From NCBI RefSeq assembly GCF_029227915.1, contig NC_079875.1, forward strand, positions 6,324,001-6,388,000: 64,000 nucleotides of DNA. Reading direction: 5' to 3'. The notes under the pieces were generated by a model. It did no database searches. It had not been told where the DNA came from and saw nothing but the letters and a program-made list of their open reading frames with translations. Origin of the DNA: Hydractinia symbiolongicarpus (Eukaryota; Cnidaria; Hydrozoa; Anthoathecata; Hydractiniidae). Each line of letters starts with the position of its first letter. Within the stretch, counting starts at the first letter, position 1. Position numbers and translations under genes: made by a program. Below are positions 1 to 12,468 of this stretch, piece by piece.

Positions 1-93
1 GCTTCTTCTCTGTGAGTGAAATAAACAGATTTAAGTAAAAAAAAATAGTAAGAATGTTTTGTTTTTTTTATCAAAAATAAAAATATTTCCTAC

Positions 94-3000
94 TTTCGTC
101 TGAACCCTCATTAAATCTCTTTTGGTTGATGATAGCATCAATGGCTACAGCAGTTTTTCCAGTTTGTCGATCGCCAATGATCAATTCACGCTGTCCACGT
201 CCAATTGGCACAAGACTGTCTACAGCTTTGATTCCTGTCAACATAGGCTCTTTTACAGATGTTCGGGGAATAATGCCTGGAGCTTTGACGCCAACACGAG
301 CACGTTTAGCATTGATTGGGCCTTTTCCATCAATAGGATTTCCTAATGCATCAACTACTCGTCCTAACAGATCTTCTCCAACAGGCACATCAACAATAGC
401 TCCTGTTCGTTTGACAACATCGCCTTCTTTAATAAGTTTATCGTTACCAAACACGACAACACCAACATTATCTGGTTCTAGATTCAGAGCCATGCCCTGG
501 AAGACGATTTTTGCAATATATACAATAGCAATCTCAGATAAACATATAGCAGCAATCTTTTTATAATAATTATTTTTACAGTTCCTGCTAAAAGAGAAAT
601 TTCTTTACCTTGTGAAACGTTTTATGCTAAAAATATTTTACTTTTCCTTGTAGAATAAACAGAAAACTTGAACATAAATCAACTTGCTATGGAACAACAG
701 TAAAGAAAATTTTCTAGTTATGCAGTGTAAACAATTTAACTAACTTTCTGATTAAGGCTTCTGTTTTGTAGAAAATTTATTCTCAAAAGATTAGAAAAAA
801 TTGAAAAAGCTGGTAGCGTGAAAGCTTTTCTATAGACTACCTTTAATCCACTAGAGAATTCCACCATTTCTTCCGCCTGAACATTTTTTAAGCCATAAAC
901 TCGAGCAATTCCATCCCCAACTGAAAGAACTCTACCAGCTTCTTCAAGCTCTACACTAGTTGATGTTTTCAAAATACGTTCTTCTAAAATTGCTGATACT
1001 TCTGCTGTGGCTAAAATAAAAAAAAATCGATTTATCAAACACAGATCCTAGCATGCTGTACAAAGCTTAAATATTACAAGTGTTGTTAAATATCTTAACA
1101 AATTTATACCGCTTTTAACTAAAACAAGAAAATGCTGTGCATATTACCAATCGCGAACGAAAAACATGTTTTTGTATAAAAACAAAACTTATATTATATT
1201 TCATGAATTACGGTTAAAATAAGAGATCCATTTGCACATTTTCCACACTTTGTGACTAAAGTGGGTATAAAAGTATTTTTTCAGAAGCAACTCATAAAAC
1301 GTAGAATTGACAATGAGCCAAATCGAAAAAAAACCATTGCGATATCCCAATTGAATTATGAAAAGTGAAAATCTTTGATATTATTTTTATATAATTAAGT
1401 TAATCTTCAAGTTTAATTACACTAATTTCATGAGCTCTCACAACAAAGTTGTTTTCACATGTGAAAATAAATATTTTAGATAAACACAATGGAGGGAACA
1501 TTCTCAAAAACATTGGGAATTGTTTCAGAATGATTTAATTCCTGCCAGTTGTTTCAGGAGATTTAATTCCTGCCAGTTATTTCAGGAGAAGAAATGTGTG
1601 GATAGTGCCTAGCATATGTTATAACAGAATTTATCCACAAGATGTAATACTGTTTTTAACAATTCAGTTAGTAAAAACCTAGTAATAATCAGTTAAAAAG
1701 AAAACGATACATGCTCATTGCGGTATTGAAAGTTTTGTCTAAACAAATCCTTAACTAATGGAAATGCTTAATTAGTCCAAGCAAACAGTAGTATAACCAA
1801 AATGAATATTTGTTTACCTGGAGAAGCAGCTGATGTGCGAATATAACGTGAAGCAACTAGACCAGCAGCAGCTCCAACACCCTGGTAATTCTAAAAACAA
1901 ATATGGATATTATACAATTGTTCAGGTAGTAATCTACAACCTTGGTCAAAATATGTTGAGACAAGACAGCTAACTTTAAAGTTTAAACTCTTAAAATGTG
2001 CTTATTGTTGCTGGTCATTTTTGGCAATTTTGAAGCCTTAGTGGGCCCGACATGGATTATTTTACTGTGTGCACGTGCCAGAGAATGCAACTAGTAACTC
2101 TTTAACGCTGTATGCCTGACATGTGTGTGCAAAAGTAGTGCCTTTGCAGAATCCCAGCCGCAGCGCAATAACTGTGCTTGTTTGTTTACACATTTCAGTC
2201 TGAAATGTTGTTTTTTGTGTTCTTCCAAAGAAAAGAAATACATGGCCGGATAGAGATTCAGAGTGACTTTTGGCTCAGAGAAGTGAAAGCTTCGCAATTT
2301 ACTGGGCAAATCGTACTATTTAGGAAATGTGCACATTTTAACACATTTTATTCAAACTGACAAAAAAAACTTATAGTGTGTTTTACACCATGAGTAAAAA
2401 AACAACTTCCTTCCTTATTTTTTCTATTAAATTTTTGGGAGAGAACGAAAGAAGACAACTACAAACACAGAGCTAGCTTTGTGTGCAACCAATGTGCAAA
2501 AAACGCTTTCAACTTTTTAATGACTTTTTATCAAAATCAGTCTATTCTAAACACACATTTCTACCAAATGCTCAAATATTAGCAAATTTATTATGAAAAA
2601 ATTATGAAATTTATTACGGAAAGACAAGCAACCAGTGAACTGCCATTTTAATAATGAAATAAACGCTGTGCTCAAAGTAACTATTGCTAAGCTCAAGAGG
2701 CTGATCCAAATCAATGAAAATACTGGAGAGAACACAGCGTTCATTTTAGTTTTTGGTTCAATTTAAAATATTTTTGAATTAATGCGAAAGCTAAGTATAC
2801 ATTAAAAGCAGGGAATTCCACGAATAAAAGAACACACATGCTACACATTGCATGCTAGTATTTTTTTAACTCAAAGAAAGAAAGGGCTGCAAGCAAAAAT
2901 ACTAGACGCTAACTTTGTAATCGTAAAAGTAGTTACAAGGTTAAACAAAAGACTAAAATTTTTATGACGATTTATAACGAAATTATTTTCTTTAGCTAAA

Positions 3001-6000
3001 ATAAACTAGACCGAAAATTTTCGTCGTAACACCCTCCTCCTTTCTAAATAACTTCCAAAACAACATCAGCACATTCTGTATAATTTTCAAAACAACACAA
3101 GAAAAAGTCTTTCTGCATGTGGCAATTGATCACCATAACTATAATTAGATATCATGCTGACTCTCTGCTTGCGAAAGAACATGCTGGAAGTGATTTCACA
3201 TAACGAAAGTAGCAAAAGCATTTAAAGAAGTAGACAGAAAAATTAAACTTTAAAATTTATTTTTTAATTTTTTTTTTAATTTAAAAGAACAACTAAATTA
3301 AAAAAAAATTTAATGTTTTTCTTTAATATAACTCGCGAGTAACATGATATATATTTTAAGGATTTACTCGAGAGTAGTTTAATTATTGCGTACTTGCGTT
3401 ATTAAAAAGATTACTCTTATTGTACTCTTATTGTGGCGCCGTAGATTAGTGGTTATAGCTCTCGTACTCTGTGCGGGAGACCGGGGTTCGATTCCTCTTG
3501 ACGGCGATTCAACATGGGCGAGTGAATGTTACCATAGCCCCGGGTTAACCCAAGCCATGTGAGGGAAATTGGGAAGATGGCACACTGTGTGGGCCGTTGG
3601 ATGTTGCCGGGAGTTGTCTAGTAGAGCGCGGGCTCTAATTGGGTCTGCGTAGCTCAAAATGAGCATTAAATACTCTAGGACTCTCCATCTACGCCATGGC
3701 CCCTCCTGGAAATAATAGACAGGGTATATCCCTCGATATTTGTGAGGCTAGCCATGTAAAATATGCACATCTATCTATCTATCTATTGTACTTGCATTGT
3801 ACTCTTACTCTGAATTTTTACTCGCATTTATTTGTACTTGTACTCTCGAAGATGTGTAGCTTTACTCACAAGTGACCATTAATTTACAACTTATTCATCG
3901 TCAGAAAAAAAATTATTCCCTGACACCTTTATTGAACTGAATATTATTTATCTTGGTGTGCGATTAGCGTACGCCTGAGGTATTTAGTGTTATTTTTGGT
4001 GTGCGAAGATCACACGGGAAAATTCAAACATGGCGTGTGTGGGAGTGTGCGCGTGTAATTGCACAGCATTCCTGACGAGGCCCGTAGTTTATTTTATACA
4101 GTAAAGAATTTCAAAATAAAATATTCAACACACATTTAACACACACAAAAAAATTGCTTTTGGATAAACACGTTGGCTTCAGCACAAAAGCATTCTCCCT
4201 TCTAGATCTTCCGTAGTTTTGTAAAAGAGATTTGAAATGTAATAAATGGAATACAAAAAAAAACTACGAAAAAAGTGTTTTAAAGATTTTAAATATCACA
4301 CCTTTCAAGCATACTCGCTGACGTAAAATACAGAGAAACCGTAGTTGCGTCGGCAAAAAAATTGGCAACGTAATTTTGTTGTGAAATTTTTAAATAAAAA
4401 TAACTTTGATTTTGTTTGAGCTACTCCCACTCATTGCGACTACAAAATAATTACATTCAATTTTGTAGTAAGTTAAGTCATTATTACTAACTAAAATCAC
4501 TCAGGCTACTGAAATACTGTGGTACCATTCGATTCGTAATAATAATCAAAAAAATTGTATATCGTGTTGAAAAGGAGTCCAGAAGTTCTTTATCCCACAC
4601 GACTCAGCAGGCAATAATTCAGCCCTGCCCTCGGTTTTGTTAGGAAAGATGTTCTGTGAAGACTCTAACAATTGAGTCTCCTGTACAGTTTTGCTTCATG
4701 TTAAACTGTGCAGGTGACAAGCATTTTTAAAGCATGTCACTGGCGACTTCTGCGATATACAAACTAATGATGCCCTAACCTGATGAGTTTATCTCGAAAC
4801 ATAAAAAGCAAGTTGGCAGTGAACTATTAACCTAACAAATGTAGGAAGGTATGTCAATAACACTTGTACTCCATTCCAATTTGTCATCGTCTTAGGAGAT
4901 CAATGCATTGAATTATGAGAGGTCTATCCCTAATAAAAAGTGAATGATGAAGTTATTGCCAGCTGAAAAAATTTCACTACAAAAAATATTGCCGACGCAA
5001 TGCCGACGCAAATCAGTTGAAATGTATCTCACATCGGCAGTTTTATTGCCGACGTAAAAAAATTCTAATTTTAAGGGCTGCAATCACACTTCCAAAGCGA
5101 TGAATATTCAGAAGGTTGTCCTTTTAAGTTTATTATTTGCAAAGACATGACTAATAATACCATAGAAATAGAACTTTCTAAGTCGATTAACATTTTTCTG
5201 TGACTTGCAGAAACAGAACAGCATACATTTTTAGTACTAAATGTGTTTTTATTTAGATGGCCTTTCTTTTCAGAAAAGAAATATAATTTATTTTTAAAAA
5301 TTATACTTCAGAGGATTATAAGTGTTAAACATTCACTCTAACTTTTATTCAATTTGAGGTGTAAAAGGCAGATCGGAAAAAATAGTTATTTGGAAGTCAA
5401 TATTCCCCTTCGAAAAATAAATAAAGAGTTTCATCATTGGAAAGACCGTTGTTTCTTTAGTATAAATGGCTTATAAAAAAACTTTTAGATACAACAAAGG
5501 TATACCGCCACCTTAAAAATGAATCTAAAAAAAATTCCAAAGCAAATAAAAAATCATTAAAAACCTGATAAATCTATTGCTTGAAACTATTTTTTAGCAA
5601 TTTCTTTCTTAATTTTCAGAGTTCTCAACGTTTCTCATAATCGGTGGGGTATTTTTAAAATAGAGGGTTTTTGACCCGTCTGCCAACATGTGTTATATTA
5701 AAAGAAAATTTTTTCGACCACGAAAGAGAAAATCGTTAAATATTTTTGTTTCCACTTTTAATTTGCAAAACGACACGTTTACGACGCAGAGCAAGAAAGA
5801 TGAATTGGTGTGTATATAATTATTGTTTGCAATTTGCTATTTCTTCTCATGCTAATTCTTATGTTATTCATATGATATACTATAGATCATAATATGCAAA
5901 TAAGGGAATGGTTTACACCAAAAAATATTAATCAAAGAGCAGCGTTTTTAATTACAGTTCCAAATAACTTGCAAAAGTCGGCATATCAGTCATTGTAGGC

Positions 6001-6466
6001 ATGTTTAAAGTTACAAGTTGTCAAAGTTAGCTAGTCAGAGGAGCGTATGCTAATGATTTTTGTAACTTTTATAGACCTTTTTGAATGTTCACATTTTTCG
6101 CAGTAACCCTTTTGGCTTTACCAACTGCCAAAAAAAAGTCTATGGAATTTGCCCTTATCAACGAATGTGGTTTGTAGCCTGAGCCTGTATGTCATTGCCT
6201 TTATTTAAAGAATTAACATAAAATACGAATTTATTGCATTGATCCACAGCTGTTTTTTTAGTGGGAAGATAAAAGTGTTATTCTTAAGTCTAATCAGTGA
6301 ATTTTCATACTAGCTAAGCATTTGCTTCCATACAAAAGCATCAAAAAGTGAAAAAAGTAGATATTAAATAAACATATAACAACGTGGCTTAGAAACTCTT
6401 ATCTACCTTGATAAAACTACGAGGAGAGTTTCGAGCAACCAATCTTGCAATCCTAGCAGTGATCAT
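94..6466 (-). CDS. ATP5F1A: ATP synthase F1 subunit alpha, mitochondrial precursor (5' part, 4 exons)
   Basis: Nuclear gene for the alpha subunit of the F1 head of mitochondrial ATP synthase. Exons on the minus strand are 6466-6407, 1890-1818, 1010-841 and 496-94, all with GT-AG borders and matching phases; the gene continues beyond base 1. Exon 1 encodes a 20-residue basic, Ser/Arg-rich start ([20 protein letters not shown]) typical of a matrix presequence. Exon 2 carries [13 protein letters not shown]. Exon 3 carries the beta-barrel region ([20 protein letters not shown]). Exon 4 carries [11 protein letters not shown] and the Walker A loop GDRQTGKTA. About 235 of roughly 550 residues are present. 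Exon 1 joins exon 2 exactly in phase across a 4.5-kb intron that holds a SINE, a MITE and other repeats. No frame damage is seen. Confidence 0.95.
3435..3786 (+). repeat. tRNA-derived SINE, full-length copy
   Basis: The first ~75 bases resemble a tRNA: ends CGCCGT and ACGGCG can pair, an A-box-like TAGATTAGTGG follows, and the B box GGTTCGATTCC is exact. A ~230-bp body follows and the element ends in (ATCT)n. It lies in intron 1 of the ATP synthase gene. Flanks ATTGTACTCTTATTG and ATTGTACTTGCATTG look like an imperfect target duplication, though the area is low complexity. Copies lacking the tRNA head occur at 35639-35930 and 34561-34671. Confidence 0.85.
4322..5080. mobile_element. Non-autonomous DNA element (MITE-like) nested in repeat D
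   Basis: The ends carry inverted copies of a TTGCGTCGGCAA...TTGTRGTGAAATTTTT block (about 4343-4396, and 4970-5010 on the other strand), with further GCCGACGTAA motifs at 5040-5060. The interval is missing from the sister repeat at 28735-29320. It encloses a 325-bp repeat (4466-4790) that also occurs at 26913-27237. No transposase is visible. Exact termini and target duplication are not resolved. Confidence 0.55.
4466..4790 (+). repeat. 325-bp interspersed repeat (family R), copy 1
   Basis: Begins TAGTAAGTTAAG and ends GATGCCCTAAC..TGAGTT, and matches 26913-27237 closely over its length in the same orientation. It contains small inverted repeats such as GACTCTAACAATTGAGTC and GTGACAAGC...GCATGTCAC, so a transcript could fold. 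No ORF is present and the family is not recognised. Confidence 0.75.
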
Positions 6467-8148
6467 GATTATTTCAGTTTACGTGTGCTCCAACAATGCT
6501 TTCTTCTGCCAGGGCGAGAGAGGTACCGTAGCAGCAACTGCTTGCTGGAAAGATAGTAAACCCGGGGTTAGAAAAACGATCACGTGTAGACTGGGCATGC
6601 GTACACTAGAGCTAAGCAGCAATCTGGCCTCACTTCCCAGCAATAAAAAATATATGGCAGTGCTTTTCTCATTTTTTTTCTCTCGTATATTTATATTTTA
6701 TCGACATAAGGTATTATATGTCACAAATTAGTTCCTTAATATGCGTAATAACTTACCCTATACAAACATATAAGTCTAAAGAGGCGCGGTCCACAAAAGG
6801 CAAAGAAAGAGAGTGCAACCATCAAAAATGGACACTTAGGTCCAGGATTTGGCGGGTTTAATTAAGCAGGGCATTTTGGCCGTCTTTAAATGCAATTCGC
6901 GGTATGTCTCTCATTCTAAAAATATTTAACTTACACTATTTATTATTATTTTAGCCTATTACATTGTTGGTAGTACGTAAAAGGCTATCTGTTATATTAC
7001 AATATGTCCTGATTCACGGACCCGTAAAAAGTAATATAAACAGGACCAAGGAATCTGTTTAAGGGACACGGGGGCAGAGGGGATAAGGAAAAGCGCGACA
7101 CACCGGAAACTATCCTCCTCTGGGGACACGATAATTCTTGCAAAACGGACGATTTAAAACATTTTGTTAAAAATTCGCAGCTGGTGGACTGCAAAAGATT
7201 TGCTTTTTGCAGATGTGTTGGGGTTTCCTGAATGATGCATCAAACGTGGCCGGCGTACAGGGGCGGGGGGGGGGGAGGAGCAGGACACCGTTTTCGTTTG
7301 CTCTTTTTAGTGGGGCGGGGTGCGATATAAAAACAGCCAAAAAGGACCCTGTGGACGAGGTTATTTTTTAATAAAGTATGATGCTTGCATTAAAAAATGC
7401 TACCCGGCGTCGGAATACCGACGATCCGGAACTTTGTTGATTAATGATTGTTCGTTCTACACCAGGGTTTTTCTCCTTTATATATCGGATCAGTTTTTCT
7501 TCGTGTGAGAAGCCTGAGGTAACGAGGTTGCAGTTACAATTAGTAAAGACGGTAAAAATATAAATATTTTTTACTTGTCAATGAATGTGATAGACCGTGT
7601 TTCTCCTATTGATCTCTCTGGACATCTGCTGAGCTTTTGTGTATAGCCGGGGTCCAAATTGCGTGCAAGTCCAGGCTTGACTACAAAGCGCACCTTTTAG
7701 AAACTACACCGTATGATATCGCTTAACATTTAGCGATCATAGTAACATATAATAGTTGGATTAGACCATGTTATCGATTTTGAATGTCACTGCACATATA
7801 TAATAGATTATTTTCACACAGAACTAAAGAAATATTTAAAATTGCTGTCATCTTAGGGGCATGTATTTATAGAAGAATTTTAACCTGGGAAGTAGTCTAA
7901 AAAGACCTTTTTTTAACTCGTATTAGGTTCTGTTCCAATTGACAGATTGAAAGACGTACTAAAGCTTTTATCATATAACAGATTAGTCCATGTCATGGTA
8001 TAAACCCAGTGTTAGACTGTTATACTTTAAAAATTAATAAAATGAAAAATAATTATGATAACAATGTAGTCCTAATCCTAAGTATTCAAGTGAAATCTGA
8101 CTTCCGTAAAAATTCTACTTCAATGAACAACTTTTTGTCTACAAAACA
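6467..8148. other. 5' flank of the ATP synthase gene; no gene seen
   Basis: Presumed promoter and 5' flank of the minus-strand ATP synthase gene. 6470-6620 and 7000-7460 are less AT-rich than the surroundings, and there is a G-run near 7261-7275. Short ORFs here show no recognisable domain. From 7500 to 8148 nothing identifiable is seen. Confidence 0.4.
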
Positions 8149-8433
8149 TTATATAGCTACAGTGCAACTGTGTTGTAAGGAGGTGAGAAGAAAACATGCA
8201 TCTGTTCCCCATCCTGCTGCCATTTGTATGTCCTTTATGTTTAAAACAAGATTGTTTGCCTTGCTGATAGGTGTACTGCGTACCAAGTGAGCAGTGAATA
8301 CTGTGATATCAATCCCTGCCGGCCCAAGAAATAGCTTGATGTAGCGAGCTACCTTATTGAACAAAAAAGTGTTGGACAAAAGTGACAAAATTCTGTCCGG
8401 CGAAAAATCTTGTCCGACGAAAAATGTTGTCAA
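8149..8433 (-). pseudogene. Tyrosine recombinase fragment of an old DIRS-type element
   Basis: A 94-residue reading frame matches the C-terminal catalytic part of retroelement tyrosine recombinases. Seen are KVARYIKLF, AGIDITVFTAHLVRS (the H-x-x-R position) and, after a spacer, a degenerate AAGW block. The final nucleophile Tyr is not evident. It lies downstream, on the same strand, of gag and RT relics at 9840-11300, which suggests one decayed element opened by later insertions. Confidence 0.55.
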
Positions 8434-8589
8434 AAAATCTTATGAAATTATGGGATAAGGCAAAAAAAACAATAAAGCTATAGTTATTTTTTAACATCTA
8501 AAAGGATTTTCCACTTTTTCATATTATATATATATTGAGAATTTTTGACAGCCCTAGTAATCCCTGCAACATCGGATCCCTGTGTAATC

Positions 8590-9130
8590 ATTTCTGGTTG
8601 TGTGCATAAATGTTCATACAGATGGACAATCCATGAAGCATGTAGCGGTTTGAGAACAAATACACGTTTGTTTCAAGTATTACAACGACGCAGTAGATAG
8701 ATTCCAAGCAACAGTTGTAGCTCGTAGATACCATGTGTACAAAAACGTCATTTGGAGTGATGTTAAATAAGGCAACCTTGTTTCTGCTAAAATCGAGGAC
8801 GATAAGGCGTCCAAGAAAATCGATCCATATATTGTTGTGTTACCAAAGCAATGGCTGAAAAGACTTCTTCACAACTAAAAACTAAGAGAAATATCAAGGC
8901 ATGTATTCTTCTTTTTGAAAAAAGAGAGCGGAAAAATAGATTGGTTTGTACATTCCACTCAATACCGACCGTAACCTATTCCCACAGGTGGTTTAGAAAT
9001 CCTCTTGATGATGACATTCAAGAGCCCGATGTTTTTGACACATAAAAAAGTGAGGCAGTTCATAACATCTTTGTGTTCGTATGATTATGAAGAAATCGGA
9101 GAAGAAGATGATGACGATGAAGACACGAAT
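8590..9130 (+). pseudogene. Degenerate HIRAN-like domain relic
   Basis: Broken frames read RRYHVYKNVIWSDVK, then KIEDDKASKKIDPYIVVLPK, then after stops GGLEILLMMTFKSP and an acidic tail EEIGEEDDDDED. This order recalls HIRAN-like proteins (YHVYKDVW, E..N..D.YAV, GGLEIPC..F) that I know as common in cnidarian genomes near transposons. Several stops and frame changes make it non-functional. Similar TTGTCCGACGAA motifs flank it near 8410 and 9660 and may be element ends. Confidence 0.4.
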
Positions 9131-9349
9131 TCCACTTTCCAGTGGAAGGGAAAAAAATGATGGCGATGACTGTCGTGAAATTATCGAGCAAAGGCAAAAA
9201 AGAAAAAGGCCGCCGATAATTTTGTACTCGTCCACAGACGAGGTGGAGATGAACTTGAAAAAAATAAAGACGATTGAACGAGTATTTATAAGAACAATTA
9301 TTTGTAAAAATAAAATTGATAAATCAAAGATATTTGTTATTATTATTGA

Positions 9350-9524
9350 CTAGTCATTGCCCGTGGAAAAATCCACGGGATCGCCCGTCCTTTATATCAA
9401 CCTGCCGCAAAAAAGTGAATAAAAATATATCGCATTTTATATTCGTGTTTCCGTAACATCATTTTCTAACTCAGCGGGGGGTCCGCGCAGAGACAGACAG
9501 ACGGAATACGGCTATTATTAAAGA
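9350..9524 (-). mobile_element. Non-autonomous Helitron copy, minus orientation
   Basis: Read on the minus strand it starts TCTTTAATAATAGC, has a CCGTCTGTCTG stretch, and ends with an 8-bp hairpin (CCCGTGGA/TCCACGGG), a short spacer and CTAG followed by T. The arrangement matches the better copy at 51060-51269. No Rep/helicase is encoded. Confidence 0.7.
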
Positions 9525-9839
9525 GACTCGATTATTAAAGTATGCCATAACCTATTGACAGTTTTTCATATTTTTACCCGTTTTTGATACAGAATTTAAA
9601 GAAAAAATAAATTTTAGATTTGGATTAAGTTTTTGGTCGGACTTAAGTGATGAAATTTGTCCGACGAATAATTACTGAAGGGCACACCACAAAAAGTACT
9701 GGGCATTTTCCCTAGTAGTTTCGATAAATTCCTTACCGAAATTTTTATTGTGATGACAGTATATTACCACAGAGAACAACAAATGCCTGCTTTTTTGGCA
9801 CGGTTAAAGCGACCGTCTTATCAATTGTATTTAAAATAA

Positions 9840-11300
9840 ATTCTAAGAATTTTATTTCTTGGGCTGGTTCAATATGGACCTAGTGGTGGCTTCATAAGTT
9901 TTGAAATCTGCCTGTGACCTTATGTGTATCCACAAGGGAGCGCTTTTAATTATAAAGTTTGGTATTCTTTTGGAATTTTTGGTCTCCTCATGGATAGGGA
10001 TGCTGTAGTATGCATCTTTAGTGTCCAGTTTTTCCATAAATATATTGTTATACATAATGTCGAGTTTAAAGTTTACATTTTAAAATATTAGACTATAGCC
10101 ACCATCAGATTTTTCTGTCACAAATATTTGTAATATAAACTTGCCTGGCTGATAATGGCTCCTATCACCCCTTTTGATGACATTTGATAGCTAATTATTT
10201 CATTTTCGACAAATTTATCTTCCTCGTTGAATATTGAATTTGCTGATTTTTTGGTAACTCAGCAACTGCTATTTGCACAACTGAAACAGTCTGTAAGACT
10301 TCAATGTCACTGGCAATATTTTCCCAGTTTTTTATTTGCAGTTTTACACACCCTGCCGTAAAATCTTTGACCTTTTAGCGAAGATACACCTTTAATAATT
10401 CGAGGCTTCTTACCCTTAACGCTTTTTGTTTTTTGGGTACTTGTTTGTACTCTGGTAGCTATTTCTGTTGTTGTAGTGTATCTTTTTGCTGTTTGCTGTG
10501 CTTTTTGCCCTTGATTGTGGTGATTGTAACCCTCTTTGAGGTCTTGTAAGCGAGCCCCCTGTTTGACGATTTTGATTTTCTTTTTAGGTTGGGACCTTCT
10601 TTCTCTAACAACGCTTTAATTTGGTTTTTCTTTTTTAAGGTTTCTAGACGTTCACATATTGAGAACCCAAATAGTTGAACCGCTGCTTCGTCAGTATCTG
10701 TCGCTAACTTTACGTACCAGTTTGGTAAGGATGGTTTAATGAGGTTGCGCTTCTGTTGGTTCCAAGTGATATTGCATCTTTTAGTGATGTAAGAGGGCCC
10801 TTGATATCCACATTATTTTGTGCAAGTTGATTCCTTAATTTGGTCAGTTCAGATGCTGCACGCAATACCATTGTTGTCGATGCCGCATGTAATTTCTGGA
10901 TTTCTTGGAGCTTGTAGTCATTTGTTCGAACGAAAGTACTACATATTTTTTTATATTAATCTGTTTTGGCACGAGATAGGAGCAATTCGCAGGTGCAGCT
11001 GCATTTTCTAATTATTGTTTGAGTGTCTCCTCTTTTAGTGGCTTTTGCCAATATATCTTTGCTGTGGCTGCGATAGATGATGCAATTTCTGGCCCAATTG
11101 TTAGTACATCATCTTCGTATTTTTGATTTGTTGCCTACTGGTACTCCTGTTCTTTATACCTTGTCTCTATTAACTTCCCTGTTATCTGGGAGTTGTTCCC
11201 TGTGGATGAGCTGGACTGCCCTGCAGAAGATTGGTTACCAGAGAACCAAATATACGATCCCATGATTCAGCGTTGGTCTGTGTCAACATTTCATGTTCAC
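9840..11300 (-). pseudogene. Decayed DIRS-type retroelement: gag-like and RT relics
   Basis: On the minus strand, from about 11290 down, broken frames give a gag-like region (IGPEIASSIAATAKIYW, LTSLKDAISLG) of the type that precedes RT in animal DIRS elements. At 10130-9850 lies an RT block with DGGYSLIF and MEKLDTKDAYYSIPIH, the latter being the conserved RT motif A region. Many stops interrupt it. The YR fragment at 8149-8433 is probably the 3' end of the same element. Confidence 0.6.
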
Positions 11301-12285
11301 TTCTTAGTGGGATATTTTCATGCCTGTTAGTATTGGAATTTTCCATAGTAAAAGTTGACTAAGCAGTTGTTGCATTTAGGTCAACTATAGTTTGGGTAGG
11401 GTTTGACTGATCTCCATCTGAAGGGGGTCATTGCTACACTCCTGAGAAGAAGCTGATGTTGCCAAAGCATTAGCTGGTGTTTAATCTTTTTTCCCTAATT
11501 ATTTATAGCTTGGATTAAACTGCTCAGTTGATCCTGCTGTTTATTAACAAAATTTGTGAGCTGCATCATTGCTTCTTATTAACAGAGATTGTGAGCTGTA
11601 TCATTGCTTCTTGCTGCTGTGTGCGCATTTGTTCTGGCATAAAAGAATAAGCATAAGTAAATAAGATACTTTTTTTTAAAAACAGATTTACAGAAACTCC
11701 GTTCTGTGTGGACTTCGACTTAAGAACGTCTTTCCGTAGGCTGCGCGGAAGTCGAAATAGGATTCTCATGGAAGTCGGATCTTATTTGTATACTAAGGAT
11801 TATGGGCTAAATTGATATCTACCATCTTTTTGTTTTCTCCCCGTAATAGCCCCTTTATTTTAATGACTGCATTTATTGTTATCACTAATTACACACAAAA
11901 TGGAATTTTAAATTAACGAGAATATAATGCATACACATAAGAGCATAAAAACAATCTACTATCAGCAAGGATGTTATTTGAAAAATTATGGGGAAAACTT
12001 TTTCTGCTAAATTTTGTAAGTAAATTTGTATAGCTTAAGTCTGCAGTGCTTCTTTTAACTTGTTTTTTTATTAGACATCTGTGACCGATTGAAACTTTTA
12101 GAATTTCTTTTTGCATACAAAAAATGCAATCGACTTGGAACCTTGTGGCAAAGTATACTCCCTTGTTCAAAGTTAATGGGCCATCTTGCAAATGGAGAAA
12201 CATAAAAGCCGGTAAAAAAGATAACGTTTGTTTGCAGCAGGAGTTCTGTAGTTCTTTAACTTTGCTTAAAGTTAATGCACATATG
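11301..12285. other. Non-coding stretch upstream of the four-helix protein gene
   Basis: No convincing exon on either strand. 11301-11560 may still be part of the retroelement relic. A short local duplication (GAGCTG..TCATTGCTTCTTATTAACA) is visible at 11545-11610. Confidence 0.3.
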
Positions 12286-12354
12286 CAGCCTCGTTCCCAG
12301 GGCATTCACTTTGTTATAGCGGCTCAGAGGCCACAAGACCCTGGGGACGATGTT
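12286..12354. repeat. Palindromic MITE, CTCGTCCCC family (diverged)
   Basis: Starts GCAGCCTCGTTCCCAGGG and ends ACCCTGGGGACGATGTTG, an imperfect inverted repeat of about 18 bp around a ~33-bp centre. It lies just upstream of the four-helix gene and belongs to the same family as 13056-13138, 13455-13542, 52126-52175 and 52896-52989. Confidence 0.65.
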
Positions 12355-12468
12355 GACGCATATGCTAATTTAAATATTCAGACACTGCATATTTTTTTCA
12401 TAAACTTTGCTAAATTCATTTGAAGACTAGTGTTAATTATAAAAGCGTATGTTTTTTATTCACAGCAT

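Larger units (their letters stand above)
4190..5515 (+). repeat. Dispersed repeat (family D), copy 1, split by an insertion
   Basis: An unclassified interspersed repeat whose two halves, about 4190-4325 and 5085-5515, match one continuous inverted copy at 28735-29320. Shared blocks include GTTTTGTAAAAGAGATTTGAA and ATATTCAGAAGGTTGTCC, and both copies end near GTATACCGYCACCTTAA. The block in between is absent from the other copy. No coding potential or clear termini were found. Confidence 0.7.

Noticed and set aside
126-566. 146-residue plus-strand ORF
   Set aside because: Antisense of ATP synthase alpha exon 4, whose minus-strand reading has Walker A and full family similarity.
3435-3508. 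tRNA gene
   Set aside because: The T stem is weak, the anticodon loop too long and the sequence continues into a SINE body with copies elsewhere; it is a tRNA-derived SINE head.
9852-10055. Separate small gene of 67 residues
   Set aside because: KLDTKDAYYSIPIH is an RT motif inside a heavily interrupted retroelement relic.
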